Assembly: GCA_017420605.1 (NCBI GenBank)
Contig: JAFOIS010000226.1
Span: 1-10,612 of the forward strand
DNA length: 10,612 nucleotides
DNA from: Lachnospiraceae bacterium
Lineage (GTDB): Bacteria > Bacillota > Clostridia > Lachnospirales > Lachnospiraceae
Direction of reading: 5' to 3'
Made by a program: the position numbers and the translations under genes. The notes under the pieces were generated by a model. That model ran no database searches, was not told where the DNA came from, and saw only the letters and a list, made by a program, of their open reading frames with translations. Of the stretch, positions 1 through 7,136 are shown piece after piece (within the stretch, counting starts at the first letter, position 1; the number at the start of each line of letters is the position of its first letter).

Positions 1-141
1 GCCCGTGGTTAGTCTGTTCCCACATCCGGCTTCCTTCAGATCCCACCTCACGGTGGACACCCTTGCCTTCGGCTGTATCCTTCCCACTACCGGGCGGATT
101 CGGGACTTTCACCCGTTAGAAACGTGCGCCGCCAGGCGCAC
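1..141 (-). mobile_element. Group II intron, 5' end (partial, runs off left edge)
   Basis: Read on the minus strand, this stretch begins GTGCGCC at 141-135, matching the GUGYG start of group II introns. It continues with blocks typical of domain I: ACGGGTGAAAGTCCCGAA (about 119-102), GGCAAGGGTGTCC (about 71-59) and GATCTGAAGGAAGCCGG (about 43-27). From memory, these blocks occur in the same order in the crystallised Oceanobacillus iheyensis class C intron and in many Firmicutes introns. Domains II-VI and any reverse transcriptase/maturase gene would lie to the left, outside the window. The intron starts three bases after the tail of a strong hairpin terminator, which is the favoured insertion site of class C introns. 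The class is inferred from this position, because domain V is not visible. The exact 5' boundary is also inferred. Confidence 0.85.
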
Positions 142-144
142 CGC

Positions 145-174
145 AAAATACCGGACCCTGCGGTCCGGTATTTT
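145..174 (-). terminator. Rho-independent terminator of the cdsA-to-yolD run
   Basis: A perfect 13-bp inverted repeat (AAAATACCGGACC, 4-base loop, GGTCCGGTATTTT) lies 17 bases beyond the stop codon of the yolD-like gene. The outer A:T pairs give a T run at the 3' side on both strands, so the hairpin could also terminate plus-strand transcripts. On the minus strand the T run is followed by GCG and then the intron start. Confidence 0.85.
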
Positions 175-191
175 CTTATGCACTTTTATCC

Positions 192-443
192 TTACAAATC
201 GTCCGCAAAACGCTCCGCATAGAGCACTTCCGCCTCGGCGGCGGCGTCCCCCGAGGCCTCTTTCGCGACCTCCCCGTATCCTTCCAGGGACTGGAACGGT
301 GAAAACTGCGCCGCGCGGTTTACCATCGGCATCCGCGGATGATGCAGGGCCGGCTCTTCCCGGTCCAGGATATCCGCGTACGGAAACGCCGCCTTCCGGC
401 GCGGCAGGCTGTCCGCCTCTCTCCTGCTTTCTCTTCCGCTCAT
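192..443 (-). CDS. YolD-like small protein, partner of Y-family polymerase
   Basis: This 83-residue protein has a hydrophilic N-terminal half and a conserved-looking core at residues 36-58 (HPRMPMVNRAAQFSPF, then LEGYGE). That core resembles the small YolD-like proteins encoded just after UmuC/UvrX-type polymerases in Firmicutes. The C-terminal part is acidic and alanine/glutamate-rich, and there is no signal peptide or membrane segment. Its ATG overlaps the polymerase stop codon as ATGA (440-443), with a good ribosome site (GGAGGG at 452-457), so translation of the two is probably coupled. The biochemical role of the family is not established. A helper or regulator of translesion polymerase activity is inferred from the pairing only. 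The terminator follows directly, so this is the last gene of the unit. Confidence 0.75.
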   Translation of the reverse strand: MSGRESRREADSLPRRKAAFPYADILDREEPALHHPRMPMVNRAAQFSPFQSLEGYGEVAKEASGDAAAEAEVLYAERFADDL

Positions 444-1948
444 GCCTTATGCCCTCCGACCTGGCCGTTGCGCTCGATCGTCTTGCCGCCCGGCAGCAGG
501 TTCATGCCCTTGACGACCGCGTTTTTTCCGAACCGCTTCTGCAGTTCCACGGCCGCTTTCTGCATCTGCGTCTCTTTTTTCATCGCGGCACGCTCCTCCT
601 CGGCCCTCCGGTAGTCCGTGAAAAGATCCATCTGCCCGAATGACGCATCCTCTGCCTCTTCCGCCCTTATGAGGCGTCCTGCGGCGATGACGACGCGGCG
701 GATCGTGAGCGCAGGATCGACGATCCGCCGGTAGATCGCATAAGCGGCCTCCACGAACCGTTTTCCCGATGCGGTAGGCACGTCGAAATTTTCCTGCCCG
801 TGCACGCCCTCCGGCACTGCCCTTCCGTACCAGTCGTTTTTCACTTTTCCGCGGTATTCGTTTGCGGTCTTCGGATCGGTGAGATTTTCCGCATCGTAGC
901 CGACGTACAGCGAAAGCTGCCTTGTCACATACCCTTTTTCGACGAGTTCGAGCGAAAGAAGGTCCGCCATTTCCCGGACGATCAGCGCTCCCGCCTCGAA
1001 CGGATAGGGTTCCGGCAGGACCTGCCCCGAACTCAGCGACCGGTCTTCCGGTATGTACAACTTGATATCCGCGATCGTACAGGGTTCATACCCCCAGGCG
1101 TGATCGATGAGGAGTTCGGCGTTCACGCCGAACAGCTTAAAGAGAAGATCTTCATTGAGAAAGGCATCCTTAGCGCCGAGGGATGCCCTTGCGATGTCCC
1201 CCATGGTCTCGATGCCGCAGGAGGCAAGCCTTCTTGCCGTGCCTTTCCCGATCCGCCAGAAATCCGTAAGGGGCCGGTGATCCCAGAGCAGCTCCCGGAA
1301 GCTCCGTTCGGTAAGGGATGCCAGCCGCACGCCGTGCTCATCCGGCTGCATGTGCTTTGCGGTGATATCCATGGCGATCTTGGCAAGGTAGAGGTTCGTG
1401 CCGACCCCGCAGGTCGCGGTGATCCCGGTCTCGGCAAGCACCTCCCGGATCATTTTCCGCGCCATCTCCTCCGCGCTCATGCCGTAGACCGCAAGATACG
1501 GCGTCAGATCGATAAAGACCTCGTCGATCGAATAGACGTGCATGTCCTCCGCGGACACATACCGCATATAGATCGACAGGATCTTCCGGCTGTATTCCAT
1601 GTAGTACCGCATCCGCGGCTTTGCGATGATGAAATCGAGCGCGTACTCCGGATGGGCGGCAAGCTCCTCCGCGTCCGACGAGCTTCCGGCAAAGTCCTTT
1701 CCGCCGATCTTCCGCTTCCTCTCCCGGTTGACCCGTTCCGCAAGCTGTCGCACCTCGAAAAGCCTTCCGCGGCCGCCCATGCCGTAGCTTTTGAGCGGCG
1801 GCGTGATGGCAAGGCAGATCGTCTTGTCGGTCCGGGATTCATCCGCAACGACAAGGTTCGTCCGGAGCGGGTCCAGTCCCCGCTCCGTGCATTCCACGGA
1901 AGCGTAGAAGGCTTTGAGATCGATGGCGATATAGGACCGTTCTTTCAT
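440..1948 (-). CDS. Y-family DNA polymerase, UmuC/DinB-like (translesion)
   Basis: This is an error-prone polymerase that copies past damaged template bases. Taking the ATG at 1948 gives 502 residues. The palm begins with IAIDLKAFYASVE (metal ligand D10, likely steric gate Y15), and the second catalytic pair is in YSIDEVFID (D142, E143). A helix-hairpin-helix segment (IGKGTARRL, about 233-252) is followed by the little-finger domain (about 300-425). QMDLF at 439-443 fits a beta-clamp binding motif. The C-terminal tail (KRFGKNAVVKGMN, then ERNGQVGGH) is typical of the Firmicutes UmuC-like branch that pairs with YolD proteins. A TTG two codons upstream (1954) directly abuts the TraX stop, but neither start has a strong ribosome site, so coupling to traX translation is likely. 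I saw no LexA-type box nearby, which fits a gene inside an operon. Confidence 0.93.
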   Translation of the reverse strand: MKERSYIAIDLKAFYASVECTERGLDPLRTNLVVADESRTDKTICLAITPPLKSYGMGGRGRLFEVRQLAERVNRERKRKIGGKDFAGSSSDAEELAAHPEYALDFIIAKPRMRYYMEYSRKILSIYMRYVSAEDMHVYSIDEVFIDLTPYLAVYGMSAEEMARKMIREVLAETGITATCGVGTNLYLAKIAMDITAKHMQPDEHGVRLASLTERSFRELLWDHRPLTDFWRIGKGTARRLASCGIETMGDIARASLGAKDAFLNEDLLFKLFGVNAELLIDHAWGYEPCTIADIKLYIPEDRSLSSGQVLPEPYPFEAGALIVREMADLLSLELVEKGYVTRQLSLYVGYDAENLTDPKTANEYRGKVKNDWYGRAVPEGVHGQENFDVPTASGKRFVEAAYAIYRRIVDPALTIRRVVIAAGRLIRAEEAEDASFGQMDLFTDYRRAEEERAAMKKETQMQKAAVELQKRFGKNAVVKGMNLLPGGKTIERNGQVGGHKA

Positions 1949-1954
1949 TTCCAA

Positions 1955-2671
1955 TTAAAACAGGAACTTACCGAAGCGCTTTGCGAGAAAGTACAGGATG
2001 AGAAGATGCGCCGGGTAATACACATAGAAGAAATACTTGTGAAACGCCTTTCCCCTCTGTGCCTGTTTTCCGTTGTACAGAAACAGGACGACGATACCGG
2101 AAACAAGGAGCGGGATGGCCGCCAGCACGGAATGGCTGAGGGCCCTGAGCGGCAGATAACGGTACCGGTAATTGAGATACTCGAACCCCACAAAAAGCAA
2201 GGCCGCCGCGGCAAAGGACAGGGCCTGCTTTATCCGGTCCCCGTAGGTTGCCGCAAAAAGCAGCGTATAAACGGCGGCAAGATACGGCCAGTCGCACCAG
2301 CGCGTCAGAAAGACGAGCCCGAAGACCGCCAGGGTGCGGAGCACGGGATTCTGTATATAGTCCCTCGCGCAGAGGATGAGGAAGCACAGAAAAAGGGTGA
2401 AAAGCATGTCGAACGAAAAAGAATACATGCGGAACGCGAGCGAAAACGGGACCTGGGCGATCACCGCGAAGATAAACAGGCGCAGGGCGTACTGCTTCTT
2501 CGAGCGCGTATAATGATAGCCCTCCACGAGGAAGAAGCACATGGTCACGGCCGTAAAGTAGCCGATATCCTCAAAGACCTCCGCCTTTGTGCCGTACTGC
2601 ATGATCGTGTGCGAGATATGATTGAGCGTCATGCAGATGATGGCGATATATTTGATCGTTTCACGGTTCAT
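1955..2671 (-). CDS. TraX-family integral membrane protein
   Basis: This 238-residue protein is very hydrophobic, with about seven or eight predicted membrane segments. The family pattern is clear: an N-terminal IAIICMTLNHIS with N17-H18, the central FFLVEGYHYTRS followed by RLFIFAVIAQVPF (about 46-76), and a C-terminal HKYFFYVYYPAHLLIL (211-226). The founding member, F-plasmid TraX, N-acetylates pilin. Chromosomal Firmicutes members are widespread and mostly uncharacterised, and an acyltransferase-like role on an envelope substrate is inference. The start is well supported by AAAGGA at 2678-2683, six bases before ATG. The gene follows the glycoside hydrolase by 25 bases, and its stop touches the polymerase start region. 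No conjugation genes are near, so it should not be read as a plasmid marker. Confidence 0.88.
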   Translation of the reverse strand: MNRETIKYIAIICMTLNHISHTIMQYGTKAEVFEDIGYFTAVTMCFFLVEGYHYTRSKKQYALRLFIFAVIAQVPFSLAFRMYSFSFDMLFTLFLCFLILCARDYIQNPVLRTLAVFGLVFLTRWCDWPYLAAVYTLLFAATYGDRIKQALSFAAAALLFVGFEYLNYRYRYLPLRALSHSVLAAIPLLVSGIVVLFLYNGKQAQRGKAFHKYFFYVYYPAHLLILYFLAKRFGKFLF

Positions 2672-2696
2672 AAGCGGTCCTTTCCGCCGCGGACGT

Positions 2697-4613
2697 TCAT
2701 CCGTCCTGCCGCGTCGTATCCGGAAGCGCCCGGATGATGAGTTTTTTCACTTCCCTGTCGTACGTGTATACGCCGTTGATCTCCTCTTCGACGTCGCTCC
2801 ACTGGGTGTAGACGTAGCCCGAAAGACCTTCCTTCCGGAGCGCCTCCATCCGGCGCATGAGCGCGTAATAGTTGCGATTCAGTTCTTTCCTGCTGTCATA
2901 TACGCGGTAGCCGTAAACGCCCTCGCAGGCGCTGTGCGCCTCTTCTTTCTGCGCCAGACCGCCGAACTCCGAGAGGAAGAACGCCCGCTTCGCCTCTGTC
3001 CGGAAGGGGAGGGAGAAGAAATACCAGTGGACGCTTCGGAAATCCCCGGAGCCCTGGTCATACCAGCCGCTCGCCGCGTCGATGAGGCGTGAAGGATCCA
3101 GCTCCCGCATCGTTTTTGTGAGACGGACGGTGTCGTACTGGCCCCAGCCTTCGTTGAAGAGGACCCAGGAAATGATGGAGGGGTGCGATCGCAGCGCATC
3201 GATGGTATCCCACATCTCCTCTTCGAAGAGCCGGCGGGAAAGCCGGCTTCCGCGTCCGAGAAGGCCTCTCGCCCGGTCGGAGGCCGAAAGGCCGGCCGCC
3301 GAAAGCGCGGTGGCAAGGTATGTTACGTACCAGCTTTTCGTTTTCTCCCCGCCGTTCACCATATCCTGCATGACGAGCAGGCCGGTGCGGTCGCAGTGAT
3401 AATACCACCGCTCCGCCTCGATCTTCGCATGTTTGCGGGCCATGTTGAACCCGGCCTCCCGCATCTCGCGGATATCGAAAAGCAGCGCGTCGTCCGCCGG
3501 CGCGGTATAGAGCCCGTCCGGCCAGACGCCCTGGTCGAGGACGCCTTTCAGAAAGACCGGGTTTCCGTTCAGCAGGACGGCCGGATGGCCGCCCGGGCCT
3601 TCGCCGATGCTTACGCTGCGGAGCGCGAAATACCCGGTCACGCGGTCGTCGCCGTACCATACGGTATAATAATACAAATACGGCGTTTCCGGCGTCCACA
3701 GGTCCGCTTCCGGAAGGCGCACACAGGCTGTAAGATACCCGCCCTTTACGTCTTCTTCGCCGAAGGCCGCTTCCGCGGTCACGGGAAGAGCAGCCGTCCT
3801 CTGCGGATCGAATTCCTCTTCGTTATAAAGCCCCGGCGCATAGACCGTGATCCTGCCCCTGCAGGCACAGCCTTCCGTACGGATGCGGAAACGGACCGCT
3901 GCCGTATTTTCCGCTCCCGGTCCCTCTCCCGCCGCATGCGTACCGTCCGCCATACGCGCCGTACCGTCGTCCTCCGCGTCGACGCGGACGATATAGGAGG
4001 ATGGCACCGTCTCGAGCCACACGGTCTGCCAGATGCCGCTCATGGGCGTGTAATACATGCCGCCGCGCTCGATCCGCTGTTTTCCGCGCGCGAAGGGAAG
4101 TCCGTCGGTATCGTCGCGCACCGCGACGGCAAGCACGTTCTCCCCCGTCTCAAGACAGTCCGTGATCTCAAGGGTAAACGGCAGATACCCGCCTGCGTGC
4201 TCCCCTGCTTTCCGTCCGTTGACGTAGACCGCGCAGCGCTGGTCGACCGCGCCGAAATGCAGCAGCGTGCGGGATGCCTGCCTTGATACGCCCTGCGCCG
4301 TACTGTCCGCCTGTCCTTCCGCTTCCGGGATCCGGAACGTGCGCCGGTACCAGAGCGTCTGTCCGGGGCGGAGCGTACGCAAAACGCCGGAGAGCATGCA
4401 CTCCGGCGCAAACGGAACGAGGATCTCCCCGTCCCATGCATCCGGCCGCTTTCCGTTTTCCGTGACCGCATAGTTCCAAAGCCCGTTGAGGTTCTGCCAC
4501 GCATCCCGCATGCACTGCGGACGCGGATACTCCGGCAGCGGCGTCCCCTGCCCGGCCTTTTCGGTCCATCTCGTCGGCAGTTCTTTCATTGCCTGCAAAT
4601 CTTTCTTCCGCAT
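2697..4613 (-). CDS. Glycoside hydrolase family 2 (beta-galactosidase/glucuronidase type)
   Basis: This 638-residue, probably cytoplasmic enzyme has no signal peptide. It shows the GH2 order: an N-terminal sugar-binding jelly roll (about 35-200, with YPRPQCMRDAWQNLNGLW and GGYLPF), an immunoglobulin-like domain (about 205-335), and a TIM barrel (about 345-630). The likely acid/base is E488 in WVLFNEGWGQ and the likely nucleophile is E549 in FLSEFGG. Both are intact, so the enzyme should be a retaining beta-glycosidase. It lacks the extra C-terminal domains of LacZ and resembles the short (about 600-residue) Firmicutes group. The substrate cannot be told from sequence; beta-galactoside, glucuronide, mannoside and related sugars are all possible. 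The ATG at 4613 is used here. A second ATG at 4589 (residue 9) is a reasonable alternative. No sugar transporter or regulator is beside it. Confidence 0.93.
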   Translation of the reverse strand: MRKKDLQAMKELPTRWTEKAGQGTPLPEYPRPQCMRDAWQNLNGLWNYAVTENGKRPDAWDGEILVPFAPECMLSGVLRTLRPGQTLWYRRTFRIPEAEGQADSTAQGVSRQASRTLLHFGAVDQRCAVYVNGRKAGEHAGGYLPFTLEITDCLETGENVLAVAVRDDTDGLPFARGKQRIERGGMYYTPMSGIWQTVWLETVPSSYIVRVDAEDDGTARMADGTHAAGEGPGAENTAAVRFRIRTEGCACRGRITVYAPGLYNEEEFDPQRTAALPVTAEAAFGEEDVKGGYLTACVRLPEADLWTPETPYLYYYTVWYGDDRVTGYFALRSVSIGEGPGGHPAVLLNGNPVFLKGVLDQGVWPDGLYTAPADDALLFDIREMREAGFNMARKHAKIEAERWYYHCDRTGLLVMQDMVNGGEKTKSWYVTYLATALSAAGLSASDRARGLLGRGSRLSRRLFEEEMWDTIDALRSHPSIISWVLFNEGWGQYDTVRLTKTMRELDPSRLIDAASGWYDQGSGDFRSVHWYFFSLPFRTEAKRAFFLSEFGGLAQKEEAHSACEGVYGYRVYDSRKELNRNYYALMRRMEALRKEGLSGYVYTQWSDVEEEINGVYTYDREVKKLIIRALPDTTRQDG

Positions 4614-4645
4614 GCTGCACTGTGCCTCAGCGCCTTAAGGGCTTT

Positions 4646-5971
4646 TCAGAACAGTCTTGCGATGTCATGATACATCACGAAGACCATGAGCAGGATAAGA
4701 AGCAGCACACCCGCAAAGGTGATGCCCGCTTCCACTTTCCGGTTGACCTTGCGGCCTGTGAGCCCTTCTATGATCAGGAAAAGAAGGCGTCCGCCGTCGA
4801 GCGCCGGGATCGGCAGAAGGTTCATGACTCCGACGTTGGCGGACAGGAGGATCAGAAGATACAGCATGTTCATGGATACCACGAGCGCGCCTTCCTCCTT
4901 GCTCTCTTCATACGTCTCGGAGACGATATTGACGACGCCGACCGGTCCGGAGAGTTCATCGACGCCGATCCGCCCCGTGAACATCATTTTCAGGGACTGC
5001 AGGACCGTCTCGATCCAGAACCGGATCTCGGTCAGCGAATAACGCAGGGTCCGCGGTGCGGAGACCTTTTCGCGGGCCGCGTAGCAAAGGAACCCCTCCG
5101 ACACCGATTTCTGTATGGTGGGAACGACGGAGACTTCCCATTCCGTCCCGTCTCGCGAAAGCCGCAGCGTAACGGAGGACCCGTCCATCTCATGGCCGGT
5201 GAAGTATTCCTGGAAGGCGGCGCCGCTCGATATGGCCGTCCCGTTCACGGCGACTACCGTATCGCCCGTGCGGATCCCGGCCGCGTAAGCCGGCGTGGTC
5301 TCTCCCACCTCGGTAAGGACCGCGGGATTGTCGTCTGCGTAGTACCGGATCCCCATAAGGTACCGTTCGGTCACATTGACCGGGAACGCGATCTCCCGTT
5401 TCTCACCGTCCCGGTCAATGAGGAGCGTGAGCGTATCCGTCTCCGTAAGCGGATGATACAGGAAATAGGCGTCGACGTCGCGTCCGATCACGACCTTCCG
5501 GCCGTTGATCCGTTCCACACGGTCCCCCGCAAGAAGCCCGGCCGCTTCCGCGGTCGAATCCGGCTGCACATACGTCACGTCCGACGGATCGTAGCCCATG
5601 ACGCTGATCATGACGACCGCCGCCGTGAACGCGAGGATAAAGTTGAAGACGGGTCCCGCCGCGACGATCGCGATCCTTCTGCCCACGCTCTTCGCCTGGA
5701 AGGAGTCCTCATCCGGCCGGTCCGACGAAGAAAAGTTCCCGTCTTCGTCCATGCCGCCTTCCAGCATTCCCTTCATCTGGCAGGAGCCTCCGAAAGGCAG
5801 CAGCTTCAGGGAATAGCGCGTGCCGCCGTGCTCCGCCGATATGAGGCGCGGTCCGAAGCCCATGGAGAACTCCTCCACGGCGACGCCGTTCATTTTCGCA
5901 ATGATAAAGTGCCCGAACTCATGAAAGAGAATGATGGCACCGAAGATCAGGATCGCAAAAAGCCATTTCAT
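4646..5971 (-). CDS. rseP: RIP metalloprotease RseP/RasP (site-2 protease)
   Basis: This is an intramembrane zinc protease that makes the second cut in anti-sigma factors and clears signal peptide remnants. It has 441 residues, normal for the family. The first membrane helix carries the zinc site HEFGH (H17, E18, H21). A GPVFNF segment follows at 106-111. Two PDZ domains lie between the membrane cores (about 130-200 and 208-284, each with an AGxxxGD loop). The third zinc ligand is D392 in NLLPIPALDGG (384-394), and a final helix ends near 433. All catalytic residues are present. Ribosome site AAGGA (5982-5986) is 10 bases before ATG. It lies 48 bases after cdsA. In many Firmicutes dxr sits between these two genes, and here it is absent. 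Confidence 0.96.
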   Translation of the reverse strand: MKWLFAILIFGAIILFHEFGHFIIAKMNGVAVEEFSMGFGPRLISAEHGGTRYSLKLLPFGGSCQMKGMLEGGMDEDGNFSSSDRPDEDSFQAKSVGRRIAIVAAGPVFNFILAFTAAVVMISVMGYDPSDVTYVQPDSTAEAAGLLAGDRVERINGRKVVIGRDVDAYFLYHPLTETDTLTLLIDRDGEKREIAFPVNVTERYLMGIRYYADDNPAVLTEVGETTPAYAAGIRTGDTVVAVNGTAISSGAAFQEYFTGHEMDGSSVTLRLSRDGTEWEVSVVPTIQKSVSEGFLCYAAREKVSAPRTLRYSLTEIRFWIETVLQSLKMMFTGRIGVDELSGPVGVVNIVSETYEESKEEGALVVSMNMLYLLILLSANVGVMNLLPIPALDGGRLLFLIIEGLTGRKVNRKVEAGITFAGVLLLILLMVFVMYHDIARLF

Positions 5972-6019
5972 AGAAAAATCGTCCTTATCGCGGCACGCGG
6001 CAGAAATGCGCGCCGGCGT

Positions 6020-6805
6020 TTATGAAAGAAGCAGTTTTGTCAGGAAAAGGATCACAGGCGCCGTAAAGAGCACGCTGTCGAAACGGTCCATCACGCCGCC
6101 GTGGCCCGGGATCAGGGTCCCGTAATCCTTGATGCCCCGGTCCCGCTTGATCGCGGATGCCGCGAGGTCGCCGATCATGGACAGAATGGCGCCGAAGAAG
6201 CAGATCACGACGTAAGGTACGATCGGCTGCCCTGCAGCGGCGGCAAAAGCCGCGCCGAGAAGCGAGGCGCCTATCACGCCGCCGACCGCCCCCTCGACCG
6301 ATTTCTTCGGAGAAAGGCGCGGCGTCATCTTATGCTTTCCGATCAGTTTGCCGACGCAGTACGCGCACGTGTCCGACCCCCAGGCAGCAAGAAAGATGAG
6401 CCAGACCGAAAGCGCGCCGCCCTCGGCGATACGGGTCAGGTATATGCAGGAAAAAAGCACCGCGGGATAGATCACGCCGAAATATCCTTCGATCACCTGC
6501 GCGGAATGATACCGCGGAAAGGTCACGACGTAGATGGTCATGAAGACGAGCATCACGCCGCAGAGATATATAATGCGGTAGGTCTCCGGCGCGGCCGCGA
6601 TGACGGCATACCAGAGGGCCGCGGAAGTGATGCCAGCGATTCCGACAGGCTCGCGGAGCGAGATGCCGAGCGCACGGTAGAGCTCAAAGACGCCCACCAC
6701 GGAAAGGAACAGCATCGTCCCGAGAAGGACGTAGCCGCCGGCACGGATCGTAAGAAACGCAAGGACAAGGAGCGCCGCTCCGCTGATCAGTCTTGTTTTA
6801 AACAC
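6020..6805 (-). CDS. cdsA: Phosphatidate cytidylyltransferase CdsA
   Basis: This enzyme makes CDP-diacylglycerol from phosphatidate and CTP in the membrane, the branch point to phosphatidylglycerol and cardiolipin. The family signature is complete at residues 217-243: SAIKR, six residues later the KD pair, then GHGGVMDRFD, including metal-binding D240 and D243. GSDTCAY (143-149) and SPKKSVEG (165-172) are also typical. There are about seven or eight membrane helices. I chose the GTG at 6805 (261 residues). It follows AAGGAAGG (6817-6824), whereas the upstream GTG at 6853 lies inside the promoter of the divergent gene and would add 16 basic, non-family residues. No clear minus-strand promoter was found upstream. 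It is first in the run that continues to the yolD-like gene. Neither uppS nor frr precedes it, unlike the usual order. Confidence 0.95.
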   Translation of the reverse strand: MFKTRLISGAALLVLAFLTIRAGGYVLLGTMLFLSVVGVFELYRALGISLREPVGIAGITSAALWYAVIAAAPETYRIIYLCGVMLVFMTIYVVTFPRYHSAQVIEGYFGVIYPAVLFSCIYLTRIAEGGALSVWLIFLAAWGSDTCAYCVGKLIGKHKMTPRLSPKKSVEGAVGGVIGASLLGAAFAAAAGQPIVPYVVICFFGAILSMIGDLAASAIKRDRGIKDYGTLIPGHGGVMDRFDSVLFTAPVILFLTKLLLS

Positions 6806-6834
6806 GGCTAAACCAACCTTCCTTTTTTGCCGCC

Positions 6835-6863
6835 TTGACGAAAATCGCGGCACGGACTAAGAT
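6835..6863 (+). promoter_or_regulatory. Sigma-A-type promoter of the HPr-like gene
   Basis: TTGACG (6835-6840) and TAAGAT (6858-6863) are separated by 17 bases, close to the housekeeping consensus, so transcription would start near 6870. It lies in the intergenic space between cdsA and the HPr-like gene. Confidence 0.7.
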
Positions 6864-6902
6864 ATAAGTAACGATAAAAAACAACTGCCCGGGAGGCTTA
6901 TT

Positions 6903-7136
6903 ATGAACACGATCCTTGTATCACTGAACTCTATCGACAAAGTCAAGCATTTCGTCAATGACCTGAACCGCTTCGACTGCGACTTCGACCTGGTTTCGGG
7001 CCGTTACGTCATCGACGCGAAATCGATCCTCGGCATTTTCAGCCTGGATCTTGCCAAGCCGATCGAACTGAGCATTCACGCCGACGGCGAGGAACTGGAC
7101 GCCGTCCTGGCCGCGCTTGCGCCTTACCGCGTATAA
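6903..7136 (+). CDS. HPr-like protein lacking the phosphorylatable histidine
   Basis: This 77-residue protein has the HPr-fold pattern: a first strand (TILVSLNSID), helix (KVKHFVNDLNRF), strands around DCDFDLVSGRYVIDA, and KSILGIFSLDLAK, matching the KSIMGVMSL block of HPr. Aligned without gaps to that block, S41 corresponds to regulatory Ser46. The GIHARPA segment with His15 is replaced by LNSIDKVK, so it cannot accept phosphate from enzyme I in the normal way. Similar short proteins are common in Lachnospiraceae and are usually annotated as HPr family. Their function is not known to me; binding to CcpA or HPr kinase through Ser41 is speculative. Start and ribosome site are clear (GGGAGG at 6891-6896). 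It is the only plus-strand gene here, and it ends inside thiI. Confidence 0.88.
   Translation: MNTILVSLNSIDKVKHFVNDLNRFDCDFDLVSGRYVIDAKSILGIFSLDLAKPIELSIHADGEELDAVLAALAPYRV

Noticed and set aside
5..643. 212-codon plus-strand frame starting at the left edge
   Set aside because: It runs through the intron RNA, the terminator hairpin and the antisense of the yolD-like gene. The N-terminal part is simply the reverse complement of group II domain I.
1955..2671. traX as a sign of a conjugative plasmid or integrative element
   Set aside because: TraX-family proteins are common in Firmicutes chromosomes, and no conjugation, relaxase or integrase gene is present in the window.
800..2737. 645-codon open frame on the plus strand
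   Set aside because: It lies antisense to the polymerase and traX genes, is rich in Arg/His/Pro, shows no family motif, and both genes beneath it have intact catalytic or family motifs. Long antisense frames are expected in GC-rich coding DNA.
4589..6025. 478-codon open frame on the plus strand
   Set aside because: It is antisense to rseP, whose zinc site and PDZ domains are complete. The composition is highly charged and low in hydrophobic residues, with no recognisable domain.
6806..6902. Possible minus-strand promoter for cdsA
   Set aside because: TTATAT-like sequences exist on the minus strand, but no -35 hexamer lies at a suitable distance, so I could not support a specific promoter.
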